Shown in pieces: positions 32,921-41,419 of a DNA stretch of 64,000 nt (the stretch's first letter is position 1; the number at the start of each line of letters is the position of its first letter). A model generated the notes under the pieces. The model searched no databases. It was given only the letters and a program-made list of their open reading frames with translations, and was not told the origin of the DNA. The DNA comes from Candidatus Omnitrophota bacterium (GTDB lineage: Bacteria > Omnitrophota > Koll11 > Duberdicusellales > 4484-171). The stretch lies in contig JAUYCY010000072.1 of the NCBI GenBank assembly GCA_030692055.1, positions 1 through 64,000 of the forward strand, read 5' to 3'. A program made the position numbers and the translations under genes.

Positions 32921-35900
32921 AAATTCTCTATCTCATCAATAATATTAAGGAAGCCGGTGCCCAGAAGCATCTGGAAGATGTTTTACTTGGTTTAGATAAA
33001 ACTAAATTTGAGCCGTGGCTAGTAACTCTTAAAGACGCTAACGAAATTAGAGATGTTAAGGTCGCGTCCCTTAACATAAACAAGATATACGATATCAATG
33101 GTGTGAGAGGTTTGATGAAATTAATTAAGTTAGTCCGCAAAGAACAATTTGGCATTATTCATTCTTATCTATTCAGTGAAAATATCCTTGGGGCGATAGC
33201 CGGAAAAGTCGCGAAAGTACCAGTTATTATCACAAGCCGTAGAGATACCGGCATGCTATATCAAAACAAATTTCATTATTTCCTGATGTACCGTTTGACC
33301 AATATATTTGTAAATAAAATCATATGTGTTAGCAATGCAGTAAAAGAAGCTGTAATTAGTAAGGAAAAAGCAAATCCTGTGCAAATTGAAGTTATATATA
33401 ACGGCGTAGATAGCAAAAAGTTTCAGGTCACAGGCCACAAGTCGCAACTCAAGGATTCTTTAGGCATAAAAGAAAATGAATTTGTAGTGGGGATGATTGC
33501 AAATCTTGGTTGGATAAAGGGGCATAAGGATTTTATTGAAGCGGCGGGGATAGTTTTAAAAGAAATACCTAATGTTAAGTTTCTACTGGTAGGAAGCGGG
33601 CCGTTGTTGGAAAGCCTCAGGTCGCAAGTCGCAGGTCTCAGGCTAGAAGAGAAAGTACTATTCTTAGGCACGAGAAAAGATATACCAGAGTTGCTATCCA
33701 TAATGGACGTTTCGGTTAATGCTTCTTATTCTGAAGGTATGTCCAATACGATTTTACAATCAATGGCAGCTGGGGTTCCGGTGGTAGCGACAGCTGTTGA
33801 TGGGAATTTGGAAACAGTAGTTGATGGGGTTACGGGTATATTGGTGCCGCCAAAAGACCCTCAAGCTATGGCTAAGGCTATTGTAAGAATATTAAAAGAT
33901 AGGGAATTGGCGAGAAGAATGGGGGAGAGCGCTAAAAAAACTATCCATGAGAGGTTTACCATTCAGATAATGCTTAAGAATATGGAGGATTTGTATAAAC
34001 GGTTATTAACTCCAAAGATTGCGTTTATTTTCTCACAATTTCCTTGCTATGATGAGACATTTATTATGAGGGAGATGAATCAGCTTAAGATGGAAGGTTT
34101 AAACTTTGTCATTTATTCTATAAAGCGGAATAGAGACAAGATTATTCACAGCGAAGCAGAAGCGCTGGTAAAAGATACTTATTATTTGCCCCTGTTTTCC
34201 TTAAGGCTCTTTCTTATAAATTTATTTTACCTGATTAGGAATCCAATCAGATATTTAATTGTTTTTTGCCAGGTATTCTTTGGTAATCTTAAAAGTCCAA
34301 ATTTTTTCCTAAAGACCATTATTTCCTGGATGCAGGCAGTGGGATTTGCATGGAGAGCGAGGAAGGATAGAGTTATCCATGTGCACGGCCAATGGGCAAC
34401 ATTTCCGGCTACGCATGCTTTTATTATTTCAAAATTAAACAATATCCCATTTAGTTTTACCGGTCACGCGCATGATATTTACCTTGATACTACCATGTTG
34501 GTTAAAAAGATGAGAGAGGCGAAGTTTGTGACGACATGTACGGAGGATAATAAGAAGTACTTGCTAAGATTAGTAGATGCTCCAGTGCTCCAGCGTTCTA
34601 GTGATCGTTTAGGGACAGTCCCCTTCGGGGACAGTCCCTTAGCGGATAAGATAATTGTTAACCATCATGGAGTTGATATAGAGAGATTTAGTATTAAGAA
34701 ACTCAGTGTCCCAGTGTCCCAGTGTCCCAGTATATTTCGTATTCTTTCTGTTGGGAGCTTGTTAGAGTGCAAAGGTTTTGATATCTTGATTAATGCCTGC
34801 AAGATACTAAGAGATCAAGGTATTGATTTTGAATGTACGATTGCTGGCGGCGGTCCCTTAGAAAAAAGTCTCAGGTCACAGGCCACAAGTTTCAAGTTAG
34901 AAGAAAAAATAAAGTTTACCGGTTATATTACTCAAGATAAGTTGATTCCTCTATATCAACAGGCAGACGTATTTGCGCTTGCAATGCGTTCAAAGATTCA
35001 TTGGGGAATACCGAATGTGCTATTGGAAGCAATGGCAGCAGGCAGTGCGGTTATTTGTACCCACCTTCCTTCAATTCCAGAACTAATAATTGATAATAAG
35101 ACTGGTTTTATTATCCCGGAAGAAAACCCTCAGGCACTGGTGGATGCGTTAATCAGGCTTTATCAAAATAGCGATTTAAGAAAGCAGATAGCCAGCGCAG
35201 GTTTTGAGGTAATAAAAGAAAAGTTCAATATTGAAAAAAATGCACAAAATCTAATCGCGATATTTAATAAGAAAAGTCGGGCACCTTTAAATGTTCTTTT
35301 TGTCGTTCCCTATCTTCTTACAGGCGGAGCAGAAAGGGTGGTAATTAATTTAGCAAAAGGGTTAGATAGGAGAAAGTTTAATCCTATTGTATGTTGTTTA
35401 ACTACAAGAGGGGAGCTTGCTGAAGAGCTGGAAAATAACGGGATAAGGGTTATTGTGTTAGGTAAAAAAGGCAAATTCGATATTTCAGTTATCAGAAAGT
35501 TGGCCGCTGTCATCAGAGAGAATGATATAGATATCATAAATACCCATCTTTGGGGAGCAAATTTCTGGGGCAGGATTGCCGCAAAGAAAGCCGGTGTAAA
35601 AGTTATTATTGCCACGGAGCATAATGAAGATGTCTGGAAATCCGGATTGTTTCTTATGCTGGATAGGTGGTTGGTACGTAGCACGGATAAGATAATTGCG
35701 GTGTCGAATAAGGTTAAGGAATTCTATGTAGGTAAGGGGATTCCGGAGGAGAAAATAGAAGTTATATATAACGGGGTAGAGTCTAAGAGTTTAGCGGGTT
35801 ATGAGAGTTTAGCGGGTTCAATTAGAGAAGAATTTGGAATAAAAAAAGATGAAATAGTATTGGCGATAATTGGCAGGCTTGTGCCGCAGAAGGGGCATAG

Positions 35901-36405
35901 GTATTTGTTTGAGGCGGTGAGCGCGTTAGATGGGCAGTATAAAGTTAAAGTGATAGTAGTAGGTGACGGCCCATTGTTACGCAGTCTCAGGTCTCAGGTT
36001 GCACGTCTCAAGTTGCAAGAAAAAGTGATATTTACGGGGTTAAGAAAAGATGTAAAAGAGATTTTGGGGATCACAGATATTCTGGTGATGCCTTCATTGA
36101 GAGAGGGTTTACCGATGGTAGCGCTTGAGGCAATGGCAGCAGGAGTGCCGATTATTGCCGCTAAGGTAGGCGGAATACCGGAAATAATTACAGATTGTCA
36201 AAATGGGCTCTTGGTAGACTCAGAGAATAGCAAAGAAATTTCTCAGGCAATTAGGAGATTAGTGCAAGATAGGGCATTGCTGCAAAAGCTGGGAAAGAAT
36301 GCCCGGCATACTTTTGAAAATGGCTTTACTAATGAAATTATGCTTGAGAAGACAGAACAGCTTTATCAAAGATTATACAAAGCAAAAGTTATAGACAATG
36401 CATAA
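32914..36405 (+). CDS. Triple GT4 glycosyltransferase fusion
   Basis: The 1163-residue protein carries three complete GT-B modules: residues 1-365, 366-788 and about 789-1163. Each has a GT4 C-terminal motif with EX7E (SEGMSNTILQSMAAG; IHWGIPNVLLEAMAAG; REGLPMVALEAMAAG). Modules 1 and 3 are most alike (IYNGVD/IYNGVE); module 2 differs at the N-terminus (FIFSQFPCYDETFIMREM). It could add three sugars in turn. Four 28-base heptamer arrays, one 8-mer array, one 14-base direct repeat and one GGGACAGTCCC palindrome lie in frame at variable loops, some at equal positions in the three modules. It overlaps both neighbours. Confidence 0.9.
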   Translation: MVKILYLINNIKEAGAQKHLEDVLLGLDKTKFEPWLVTLKDANEIRDVKVASLNINKIYDINGVRGLMKLIKLVRKEQFGIIHSYLFSENILGAIAGKVAKVPVIITSRRDTGMLYQNKFHYFLMYRLTNIFVNKIICVSNAVKEAVISKEKANPVQIEVIYNGVDSKKFQVTGHKSQLKDSLGIKENEFVVGMIANLGWIKGHKDFIEAAGIVLKEIPNVKFLLVGSGPLLESLRSQVAGLRLEEKVLFLGTRKDIPELLSIMDVSVNASYSEGMSNTILQSMAAGVPVVATAVDGNLETVVDGVTGILVPPKDPQAMAKAIVRILKDRELARRMGESAKKTIHERFTIQIMLKNMEDLYKRLLTPKIAFIFSQFPCYDETFIMREMNQLKMEGLNFVIYSIKRNRDKIIHSEAEALVKDTYYLPLFSLRLFLINLFYLIRNPIRYLIVFCQVFFGNLKSPNFFLKTIISWMQAVGFAWRARKDRVIHVHGQWATFPATHAFIISKLNNIPFSFTGHAHDIYLDTTMLVKKMREAKFVTTCTEDNKKYLLRLVDAPVLQRSSDRLGTVPFGDSPLADKIIVNHHGVDIERFSIKKLSVPVSQCPSIFRILSVGSLLECKGFDILINACKILRDQGIDFECTIAGGGPLEKSLRSQATSFKLEEKIKFTGYITQDKLIPLYQQADVFALAMRSKIHWGIPNVLLEAMAAGSAVICTHLPSIPELIIDNKTGFIIPEENPQALVDALIRLYQNSDLRKQIASAGFEVIKEKFNIEKNAQNLIAIFNKKSRAPLNVLFVVPYLLTGGAERVVINLAKGLDRRKFNPIVCCLTTRGELAEELENNGIRVIVLGKKGKFDISVIRKLAAVIRENDIDIINTHLWGANFWGRIAAKKAGVKVIIATEHNEDVWKSGLFLMLDRWLVRSTDKIIAVSNKVKEFYVGKGIPEEKIEVIYNGVESKSLAGYESLAGSIREEFGIKKDEIVLAIIGRLVPQKGHRYLFEAVSALDGQYKVKVIVVGDGPLLRSLRSQVARLKLQEKVIFTGLRKDVKEILGITDILVMPSLREGLPMVALEAMAAGVPIIAAKVGGIPEIITDCQNGLLVDSENSKEISQAIRRLVQDRALLQKLGKNARHTFENGFTNEIMLEKTEQLYQRLYKAKVIDNA
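33424..33451. repeat. Heptamer array 1 (module 1, after the NGVD loop)
   Basis: CAGGTCA, CAGGCCA, CAAGTCG and CAACTCA, four units of seven bases in frame within the GT4 fusion. The encoded peptide is FQVTGHKSQLKDS. Confidence 0.8.
33618..33645. repeat. Heptamer array 2 (module 1, after GSGPL)
   Basis: CAGGTCG, CAAGTCG, CAGGTCT and CAGGCTA. It encodes part of SLRSQVAGLRLEE, at the same structural place as the arrays at 34872 and 35988. Confidence 0.8.
34611..34637. repeat. GGGACAGTCCC palindromic repeat inside module 2
   Basis: GGGACAGTCCCC, TTC and GGGGACAGTCCC form two nested palindromes in frame (LGTVPFGDSPL) just before the NHHGVD loop of module 2. A related copy is at 39659. Confidence 0.7.
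34704..34731. repeat. Array of CAGTGTCC octamers (module 2, after the NHHGVD loop)
   Basis: Three exact octamers plus four bases give 28 bases. It sits at the position where module 1 has heptamer array 1 and module 3 has a direct repeat. Confidence 0.75.
34872..34899. repeat. Heptamer array 3 (module 2, after GGGPL)
   Basis: CAGGTCA, CAGGCCA, CAAGTTT and CAAGTTA, encoding part of SLRSQATSFKLEE. Confidence 0.8.
35791..35819. repeat. Direct repeat GAGTTTAGCGGGTT in module 3
   Basis: An AGTTTAGCGGGTT core occurs twice within about 35 bases after the NGVE loop of module 3, the same loop that holds short arrays in modules 1 and 2. Coordinates are approximate. Confidence 0.6.
35988..36015. repeat. 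Heptamer array 4 (module 3, after GDGPL)
   Basis: CAGGTCT, CAGGTTG, CACGTCT and CAAGTTG, encoding part of SLRSQVARLKLQE. Confidence 0.8.
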
Positions 36406-39400
36406 AAGAAGCCTTTCTATATTATTGATAGTAGTTTTTCTTAGCGGGATATTTTTTGCCACTTTTGGTTATTTTACTTTAAAGAAAGCTAAGTATTTTG
36501 TGCAAAAGGTAGTGACAAAAATAGAATCACGCAGGTTGGCTAATTTGCCACGCGCAACTAAGCCATTGGTAATCTGCGACTTTGAGAGTCAGGACGAGTT
36601 ATCCAAGTGGGAGACAGCTAAGGCAAAATTAGATTTATCTAATGAGCAGTTAATCGCAGGCAAATATGCGGCGAAAATTACCTTTGAGTCATCCAGCGGA
36701 GCCTCGTTAGTAAAGTTGGAGAAATATCTTAAAAATAATAAGAGTTTACGTAACTGGTCTGCATACGAAGCGTTAAGCTTGGATATTTTTAATCCTAATC
36801 CCCAAAAAGAAAGGATCATCTTACAGATAAAAGATAAGAGCGAGAATAGGGCGAAAATAAATTTGTATGTAAATCCACATGTAAACAATCATATTGAAAT
36901 TAGCATTGATGAGCTTTATGGCAGCATTAATCCTGCGGAGGTAATCCAGTTTAGTTTGCTGCTTTGGGATAATCAGGCAGAAAAGGTTTTTTATCTGGAT
37001 AACATCAGCCTGATTCCGGCAGCGGCAGGCAACAGAAAAAATATCTTTGCCGCTGAATTTCAGCCGAAACCGGAAGAAAAAATCTATGCTACCGGAGATT
37101 ATTTTAATTTTGACGCTTCCAAGTGGAAGAAGACTGATGCGCAGAATAACTCCGTTTTTATTGAGATACCGGTATTCATCAATAGACTATTACCCGATAA
37201 TACAGTGAACTTACCTTTTAGCGGCGGCATTCCCTTTGCTAAGGGAGAGTTAAATTCAATAGATAACCTGGAATTGGTTAATAGCTATGGGCAGGTAGTC
37301 CCGGCGCAATTTAAAATCTTAAGTAAATGGCCGGATAAAAGCCTGAAATGGGTCTTAGTGGATTTATTATCAAGTGCCAATTCAGCCAAAGAGCAACAAT
37401 ATTATTTAAGGTATTCAGCGCAGTTAAAAAATCAGCAAGCCAATACAAAACTGACGGTTAAAGAGAATGGCGACGAGATAATAGTGGATACAGGCGTATT
37501 ACAGCTGAGTTTAAGCAAGCATAATTTTTACTTGTTTGATAGTGTCAGTATAGACGCTAATGGAGATGCTAAATATGATGAAAGCGAAGTTGTGTCTTCT
37601 AAGAATGATTTAGTTTTAGTGCGCAATAATAAAAATTATCGCAGTTCTTTGGACAAAGATTATACCCTGACCGTTGAAGAAGCAGGCCCGCTGAAGGTTT
37701 GTTTGAGGGCAAAGGGGTGGTTTGTTTCGGAAACAGGAGACAAATTCTGCCAGTTTATTATAAGAATCTATGCCTTTGCCGGCTCTAGCTATGTGAAGGT
37801 GCAGCATACCTTTGTCTATACGGGGTATCCCGAGAATAAGGAACATTATCTGTATAAGGGCAAGAGATTACCGAAAAATGAAACCATCAGCGCAGTGTAT
37901 ATAAAGACGCCTTTTCAGATATCTAATGACAGTCAATTTACCTTTGCCGCCGATAATAAAATTATGCAGGGGCAGACATCGCAATCAGTGGATTTCTTTC
38001 AAGGAAAGTTTAACTCTTATCAGATTACCAAGAGCAACAAGTTAATAAATTCAGGAAATAAGTTGGGAGGGTGGTTAGATTTAGTTTCTACAGATAGAGG
38101 GATTTTTGTAGGAGTAAAGAATTTTTGGCAGCAGTTTCCTAAGGAGTTTATTATCGATAAAGAAAATCAATGTTTAATCACTTATTTATGGCCGCAGAAA
38201 GCCGGGGAATTAGATTTAAAGACAACCGATGCTTCTGCGGGTCCTGATTCTGCATCGAGAGGGAGTGCTTTTGGTTTAGCCAAGACCCACGAGATAGCTT
38301 TTTATTTTCATAAAAGTGATTTTAATTCAGCGGCAATGAAAAACATCGCGTCAACTTTATGTTCTGACCGGCTGGTTATGGCTTCACCCGAGTGGATATC
38401 TGCTACAAGGGCATTAGGAAGGATTTGGCCTTATGACCGGCGTTTGGGCCAGCCGGAAGAATTCCTAAGCCGGTTATTTGATTGGGGAAACCGACAGATT
38501 GAAAATTTTGGCTGGTATGGGATGATTGATTTTGGTGATACCCTAAGCTGGTATAGAAATGAAGATGACGATAATACTTATGACAATTGGGGTTGGCATC
38601 CAGTAGGCCGCTGGGGGTGGTTTAATTGCGAGGGAGTCGGCACTCACACAGGCGCCTTAATCCAGTTTTTGCGCAGTGGAGATTTCAAATACTTCAATTT
38701 TGGCGCAAATCTGGCGCGGCATATTATGGATATTGATACCTGCCATTATAATACGGTTGCTAATGATAAGAGATTAAAAGGCGTTATCACGGATGATTAT
38801 AGCCAGCCGGGCTCCATGCATCGTCACAATGGCAATCATTGGGGGGATAGAAATGAAGAGACTTCGCATACCAATGTTTTGGGCCTGGTTTTATATTATT
38901 ATATTACGGGTGATGCAAGAGCTTTAGATGTTATAAATGAAACAGGGGAGTTTTTTTTATCTGAAAGAATTACTTACTTTGGCCATCCAGATATAGCAGC
39001 ACAACGTTCAATCGCTAATGTGTTATGGGGAGATGTTATTCTATATGAAGTTACAGAAAGAAAACAATACAAAATAGCAGCAGATAAGTGGGCAAATTTA
39101 TTATGCTTAGGGCAAAAGAGAAATGGGGCGTGGGTAGATAATTATAATCCAGTTCACAATAGATGGGGAGGTAAAGATAATTATCTTTTTATGAGAAACT
39201 ATACTTTGCCTGCTCTTATCAGATATCATCAGGTCACAGGTAATAAGGCAATTGCAGAAAGTATTATTAAGGCAACTGATTTGATGATTAAGAGTGAGGA
39301 ATATGTGCCATGTTTTGAAGCAATAGCGTATTGCTATTGGATTACTGGGGGACAGAAGTATTTAGACCAAATAAAAGACAGAACTGATTTTATAGTAACT

Positions 39401-39535
39401 CGTCAGAAGAAAAGCGAAGATTCAGTATGGGACGGTATGATATATCAAAAAGCTTATTATTTAAGATCGGTCGAATTTCTATATCACGTGCCTTTTGCCT
39501 TTGAGGTTTTGGTAGATGGAACAAAAAAACAATAA
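36398..39535 (+). CDS. Membrane-anchored YetA/PcRGLX-like polysaccharide lyase-type protein (RIFT barrel)
   Basis: The 1045-residue protein has an N-terminal signal anchor (about 5-27). A CIA30-like or carbohydrate-binding sandwich follows (about 57-212). A RIFT-barrel domain (about 255-335) reads IPFAKGELNSIDNLELVN, PAQFKILSKWPDKSLKWVLVD, as in exo-rhamnogalacturonan lyases of the PcRGLX/YetA group. A beta region and an alpha/alpha-toroid (about 665-1040, rich in Trp and His) complete it. It likely faces the periplasm and trims or modifies the EPS. Substrate and activity are inference. It overlaps both neighbours. Confidence 0.78.
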   Translation: MHKRSLSILLIVVFLSGIFFATFGYFTLKKAKYFVQKVVTKIESRRLANLPRATKPLVICDFESQDELSKWETAKAKLDLSNEQLIAGKYAAKITFESSSGASLVKLEKYLKNNKSLRNWSAYEALSLDIFNPNPQKERIILQIKDKSENRAKINLYVNPHVNNHIEISIDELYGSINPAEVIQFSLLLWDNQAEKVFYLDNISLIPAAAGNRKNIFAAEFQPKPEEKIYATGDYFNFDASKWKKTDAQNNSVFIEIPVFINRLLPDNTVNLPFSGGIPFAKGELNSIDNLELVNSYGQVVPAQFKILSKWPDKSLKWVLVDLLSSANSAKEQQYYLRYSAQLKNQQANTKLTVKENGDEIIVDTGVLQLSLSKHNFYLFDSVSIDANGDAKYDESEVVSSKNDLVLVRNNKNYRSSLDKDYTLTVEEAGPLKVCLRAKGWFVSETGDKFCQFIIRIYAFAGSSYVKVQHTFVYTGYPENKEHYLYKGKRLPKNETISAVYIKTPFQISNDSQFTFAADNKIMQGQTSQSVDFFQGKFNSYQITKSNKLINSGNKLGGWLDLVSTDRGIFVGVKNFWQQFPKEFIIDKENQCLITYLWPQKAGELDLKTTDASAGPDSASRGSAFGLAKTHEIAFYFHKSDFNSAAMKNIASTLCSDRLVMASPEWISATRALGRIWPYDRRLGQPEEFLSRLFDWGNRQIENFGWYGMIDFGDTLSWYRNEDDDNTYDNWGWHPVGRWGWFNCEGVGTHTGALIQFLRSGDFKYFNFGANLARHIMDIDTCHYNTVANDKRLKGVITDDYSQPGSMHRHNGNHWGDRNEETSHTNVLGLVLYYYITGDARALDVINETGEFFLSERITYFGHPDIAAQRSIANVLWGDVILYEVTERKQYKIAADKWANLLCLGQKRNGAWVDNYNPVHNRWGGKDNYLFMRNYTLPALIRYHQVTGNKAIAESIIKATDLMIKSEEYVPCFEAIAYCYWITGGQKYLDQIKDRTDFIVTRQKKSEDSVWDGMIYQKAYYLRSVEFLYHVPFAFEVLVDGTKKQ

Positions 39536-40271
39536 AATACAATCCAAGATTTTAATGTATCACTCCGTCGGAGTTCCGATTGATGAGGAGGCGGGGGCGG
39601 AGTTGTATTGCGTGGCGGAGGAGAGGTTTAGGGAGCAAATGAAGTTTGTAGCTAGTTCAGGGACAGTCCCCTCCCCTTCGGGGACAAGTTGCGGGGACAG
39701 TCCCTTCACCGTAACCTTTGATGATGGGGATATTACGAATTATATGGTGGCGTATCCGATATTGAAATATCTGGGACTGGAGGCCTATTTCTTTATTATC
39801 GTTTCAAAAGTGGGCACGAAAGGTTATATGGACTGGGAGCAGATAAAGGAAATAAGAGATGCAGGGATGGTTATTGGCTCGCACGGGATGACGCACAGAA
39901 TTCTGATCGGCCTCAAAGAAAAGGAATTACAATTTGAGTTAAGGGAGTCTAAGAGGATTATTGAAGAAAAGCTTAAACAGAAGATTTATTATTTTTCCAT
40001 TCCTAAGGGCGGTTATAACAAAAAAGTATTGGCAGAGGCAAAAAAAGCAGGTTATATCGCAGCTTTTTCCTCTGATCCGAAAAATGGCCACGATTTTAAA
40101 ATCGGCAGGATTCCTGTAAGGGGTAACTGGGATTTAGAATATTTTAAAAAAGTTATTAGCAATGGTTTGCCTCTTAAAGCAAAAGCAGGAGAATTAATCA
40201 AGAGCTCATCAAAGAAGATATTAGGAGTAAACAATTACACCAAAATTCGCCAGAAGCTTTTAAAGAAATGA
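39516..40271 (+). CDS. Polysaccharide deacetylase (NodB domain) with a repeat insert
   Basis: The 251-residue protein has KILMYHSVG, VTFDDGD and GSHGMTHRIL, the metal and catalytic motifs of carbohydrate esterase 4. Just before VTFDDGD, about 17 residues (SSGTVPSPSGTSCGDSP) are encoded by a GGGACAGTCCC-type repeat (39659-39705), so the loop before the active site is altered but the frame is kept. No signal peptide is seen. Overlaps join it to both neighbours. Confidence 0.85.
   Translation: MEQKNNKIQSKILMYHSVGVPIDEEAGAELYCVAEERFREQMKFVASSGTVPSPSGTSCGDSPFTVTFDDGDITNYMVAYPILKYLGLEAYFFIIVSKVGTKGYMDWEQIKEIRDAGMVIGSHGMTHRILIGLKEKELQFELRESKRIIEEKLKQKIYYFSIPKGGYNKKVLAEAKKAGYIAAFSSDPKNGHDFKIGRIPVRGNWDLEYFKKVISNGLPLKAKAGELIKSSSKKILGVNNYTKIRQKLLKK
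39659..39705. repeat. GGGACAGTCCC palindromic repeat inside the deacetylase gene
   Basis: AGGGACAGTCCCC, CTTCGGGGACAAG and GCGGGGACAGTCCC form a cluster of related palindromes in frame. It is related to 34611-34637. Confidence 0.7.
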
Positions 40272-41410
40272 AATTATTATTTTACCTGTCATTAATTTTC
40301 TTATTTTACACTTATTGCGGATATATCCTATTTATGTCCATATTGGCAAGATTGCGTAAAGACAAAGCGGTAGATAAGCAGCCGATAACCCCGCTTATTA
40401 GCGTTGTGATTGCTGCCTATAATGAAGAGAAAAATATCGGCGGCAAACTTAATGATATTATTAACTTAGACTATCCGCGCGAAAAGATGGAGGTTTTTGT
40501 AGTTTCTGACGCTTCTTCTGACGCTACGGATGAAATTGTTAGTGGTTTTGCCGGCCGGGGCGTAAAATTACTTCGCCTTGAAAAGCGCAGCGGAAAAATC
40601 GCTGCCTACAGAAAAGCATTGCCTCAAATAAAAGGAGAAATCGTTGTTTTCTCCGACGCTACCAGCGTTCTTACGCATAACAGCCTAGCTAATTTAGTCA
40701 GCAATTTTAATGATAAGTCCGTGGGCTGCGTAGGCGGCCTTTTAACCTACATTAACCCGAAAAGAGCCCTGGTAGGTAAGGGAGAGAATAAATACTGGCA
40801 ATACGAAAAGCGGGTTATTGAGTTAGAGAGCAGGTTAGCTTCGCTTACTTCTGTTTCGGGAACTTTGTATGCTGTGCGTAAGGAACTTTATCCCTTGGAT
40901 ATCAAAGATTATTTAGCCGATGACCTCATCGTTCCTTTTAATGTTGTTAAAAAGGGTTACAGGGTTATTCTTGAGCCGCAGGCGGTTTGTTATGATTACA
41001 CCACACTAAGCATAAATGAGGAGATGGCCAAGAGAATACGCATAACTGTCCAAAATATCAGAGGATTAATCGACCAACCGGGCATACTTAATCCTTTTAA
41101 ATATGGATTATACTCTTTCTTAGTCATATCCCACAAACTATTCCGGCTGCTGGTCCCGTTTTTCATGGCAGCATTACTTATCTCCAATATATTTTTATTA
41201 TTTCACTCCTCGCTTTTTGCGTTCTTATTAGTTTTACAAATAATTTTTTATTTAGCAAACTTTTACGGATACGCTATCAGCGAGAGATACAAGTTTAGCA
41301 CAGGAAAGTATTTGTTTTATTTTGGATTATCAAATTATGCGATTTTAATGGGAATAATTCAATGTATTCGCGGCCAGAAAGTTGTTACCTGGGAGACAAT
41401 CCGCGCATAG
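40268..41410 (+). CDS. Membrane glycosyltransferase family 2
   Basis: The 380-residue processive-type GT2 has an N-terminal helix, VVIAAYNEEKNI, VVSDASSDAT, a FSDATS metal motif, and C-terminal membrane helices (about 290-375). The QxxRW-like motif is replaced by RIRITVQN, so it may be non-processive. It overlaps the deacetylase by ATGA, which suggests joint action (sugar transfer followed by deacetylation, as in IcaA/IcaB-type systems); this is inference. Confidence 0.87.
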   Translation: MKLLFYLSLIFLFYTYCGYILFMSILARLRKDKAVDKQPITPLISVVIAAYNEEKNIGGKLNDIINLDYPREKMEVFVVSDASSDATDEIVSGFAGRGVKLLRLEKRSGKIAAYRKALPQIKGEIVVFSDATSVLTHNSLANLVSNFNDKSVGCVGGLLTYINPKRALVGKGENKYWQYEKRVIELESRLASLTSVSGTLYAVRKELYPLDIKDYLADDLIVPFNVVKKGYRVILEPQAVCYDYTTLSINEEMAKRIRITVQNIRGLIDQPGILNPFKYGLYSFLVISHKLFRLLVPFFMAALLISNIFLLFHSSLFAFLLVLQIIFYLANFYGYAISERYKFSTGKYLFYFGLSNYAILMGIIQCIRGQKVVTWETIRA

Positions 41411-41419
41411 GAGAGCAGA

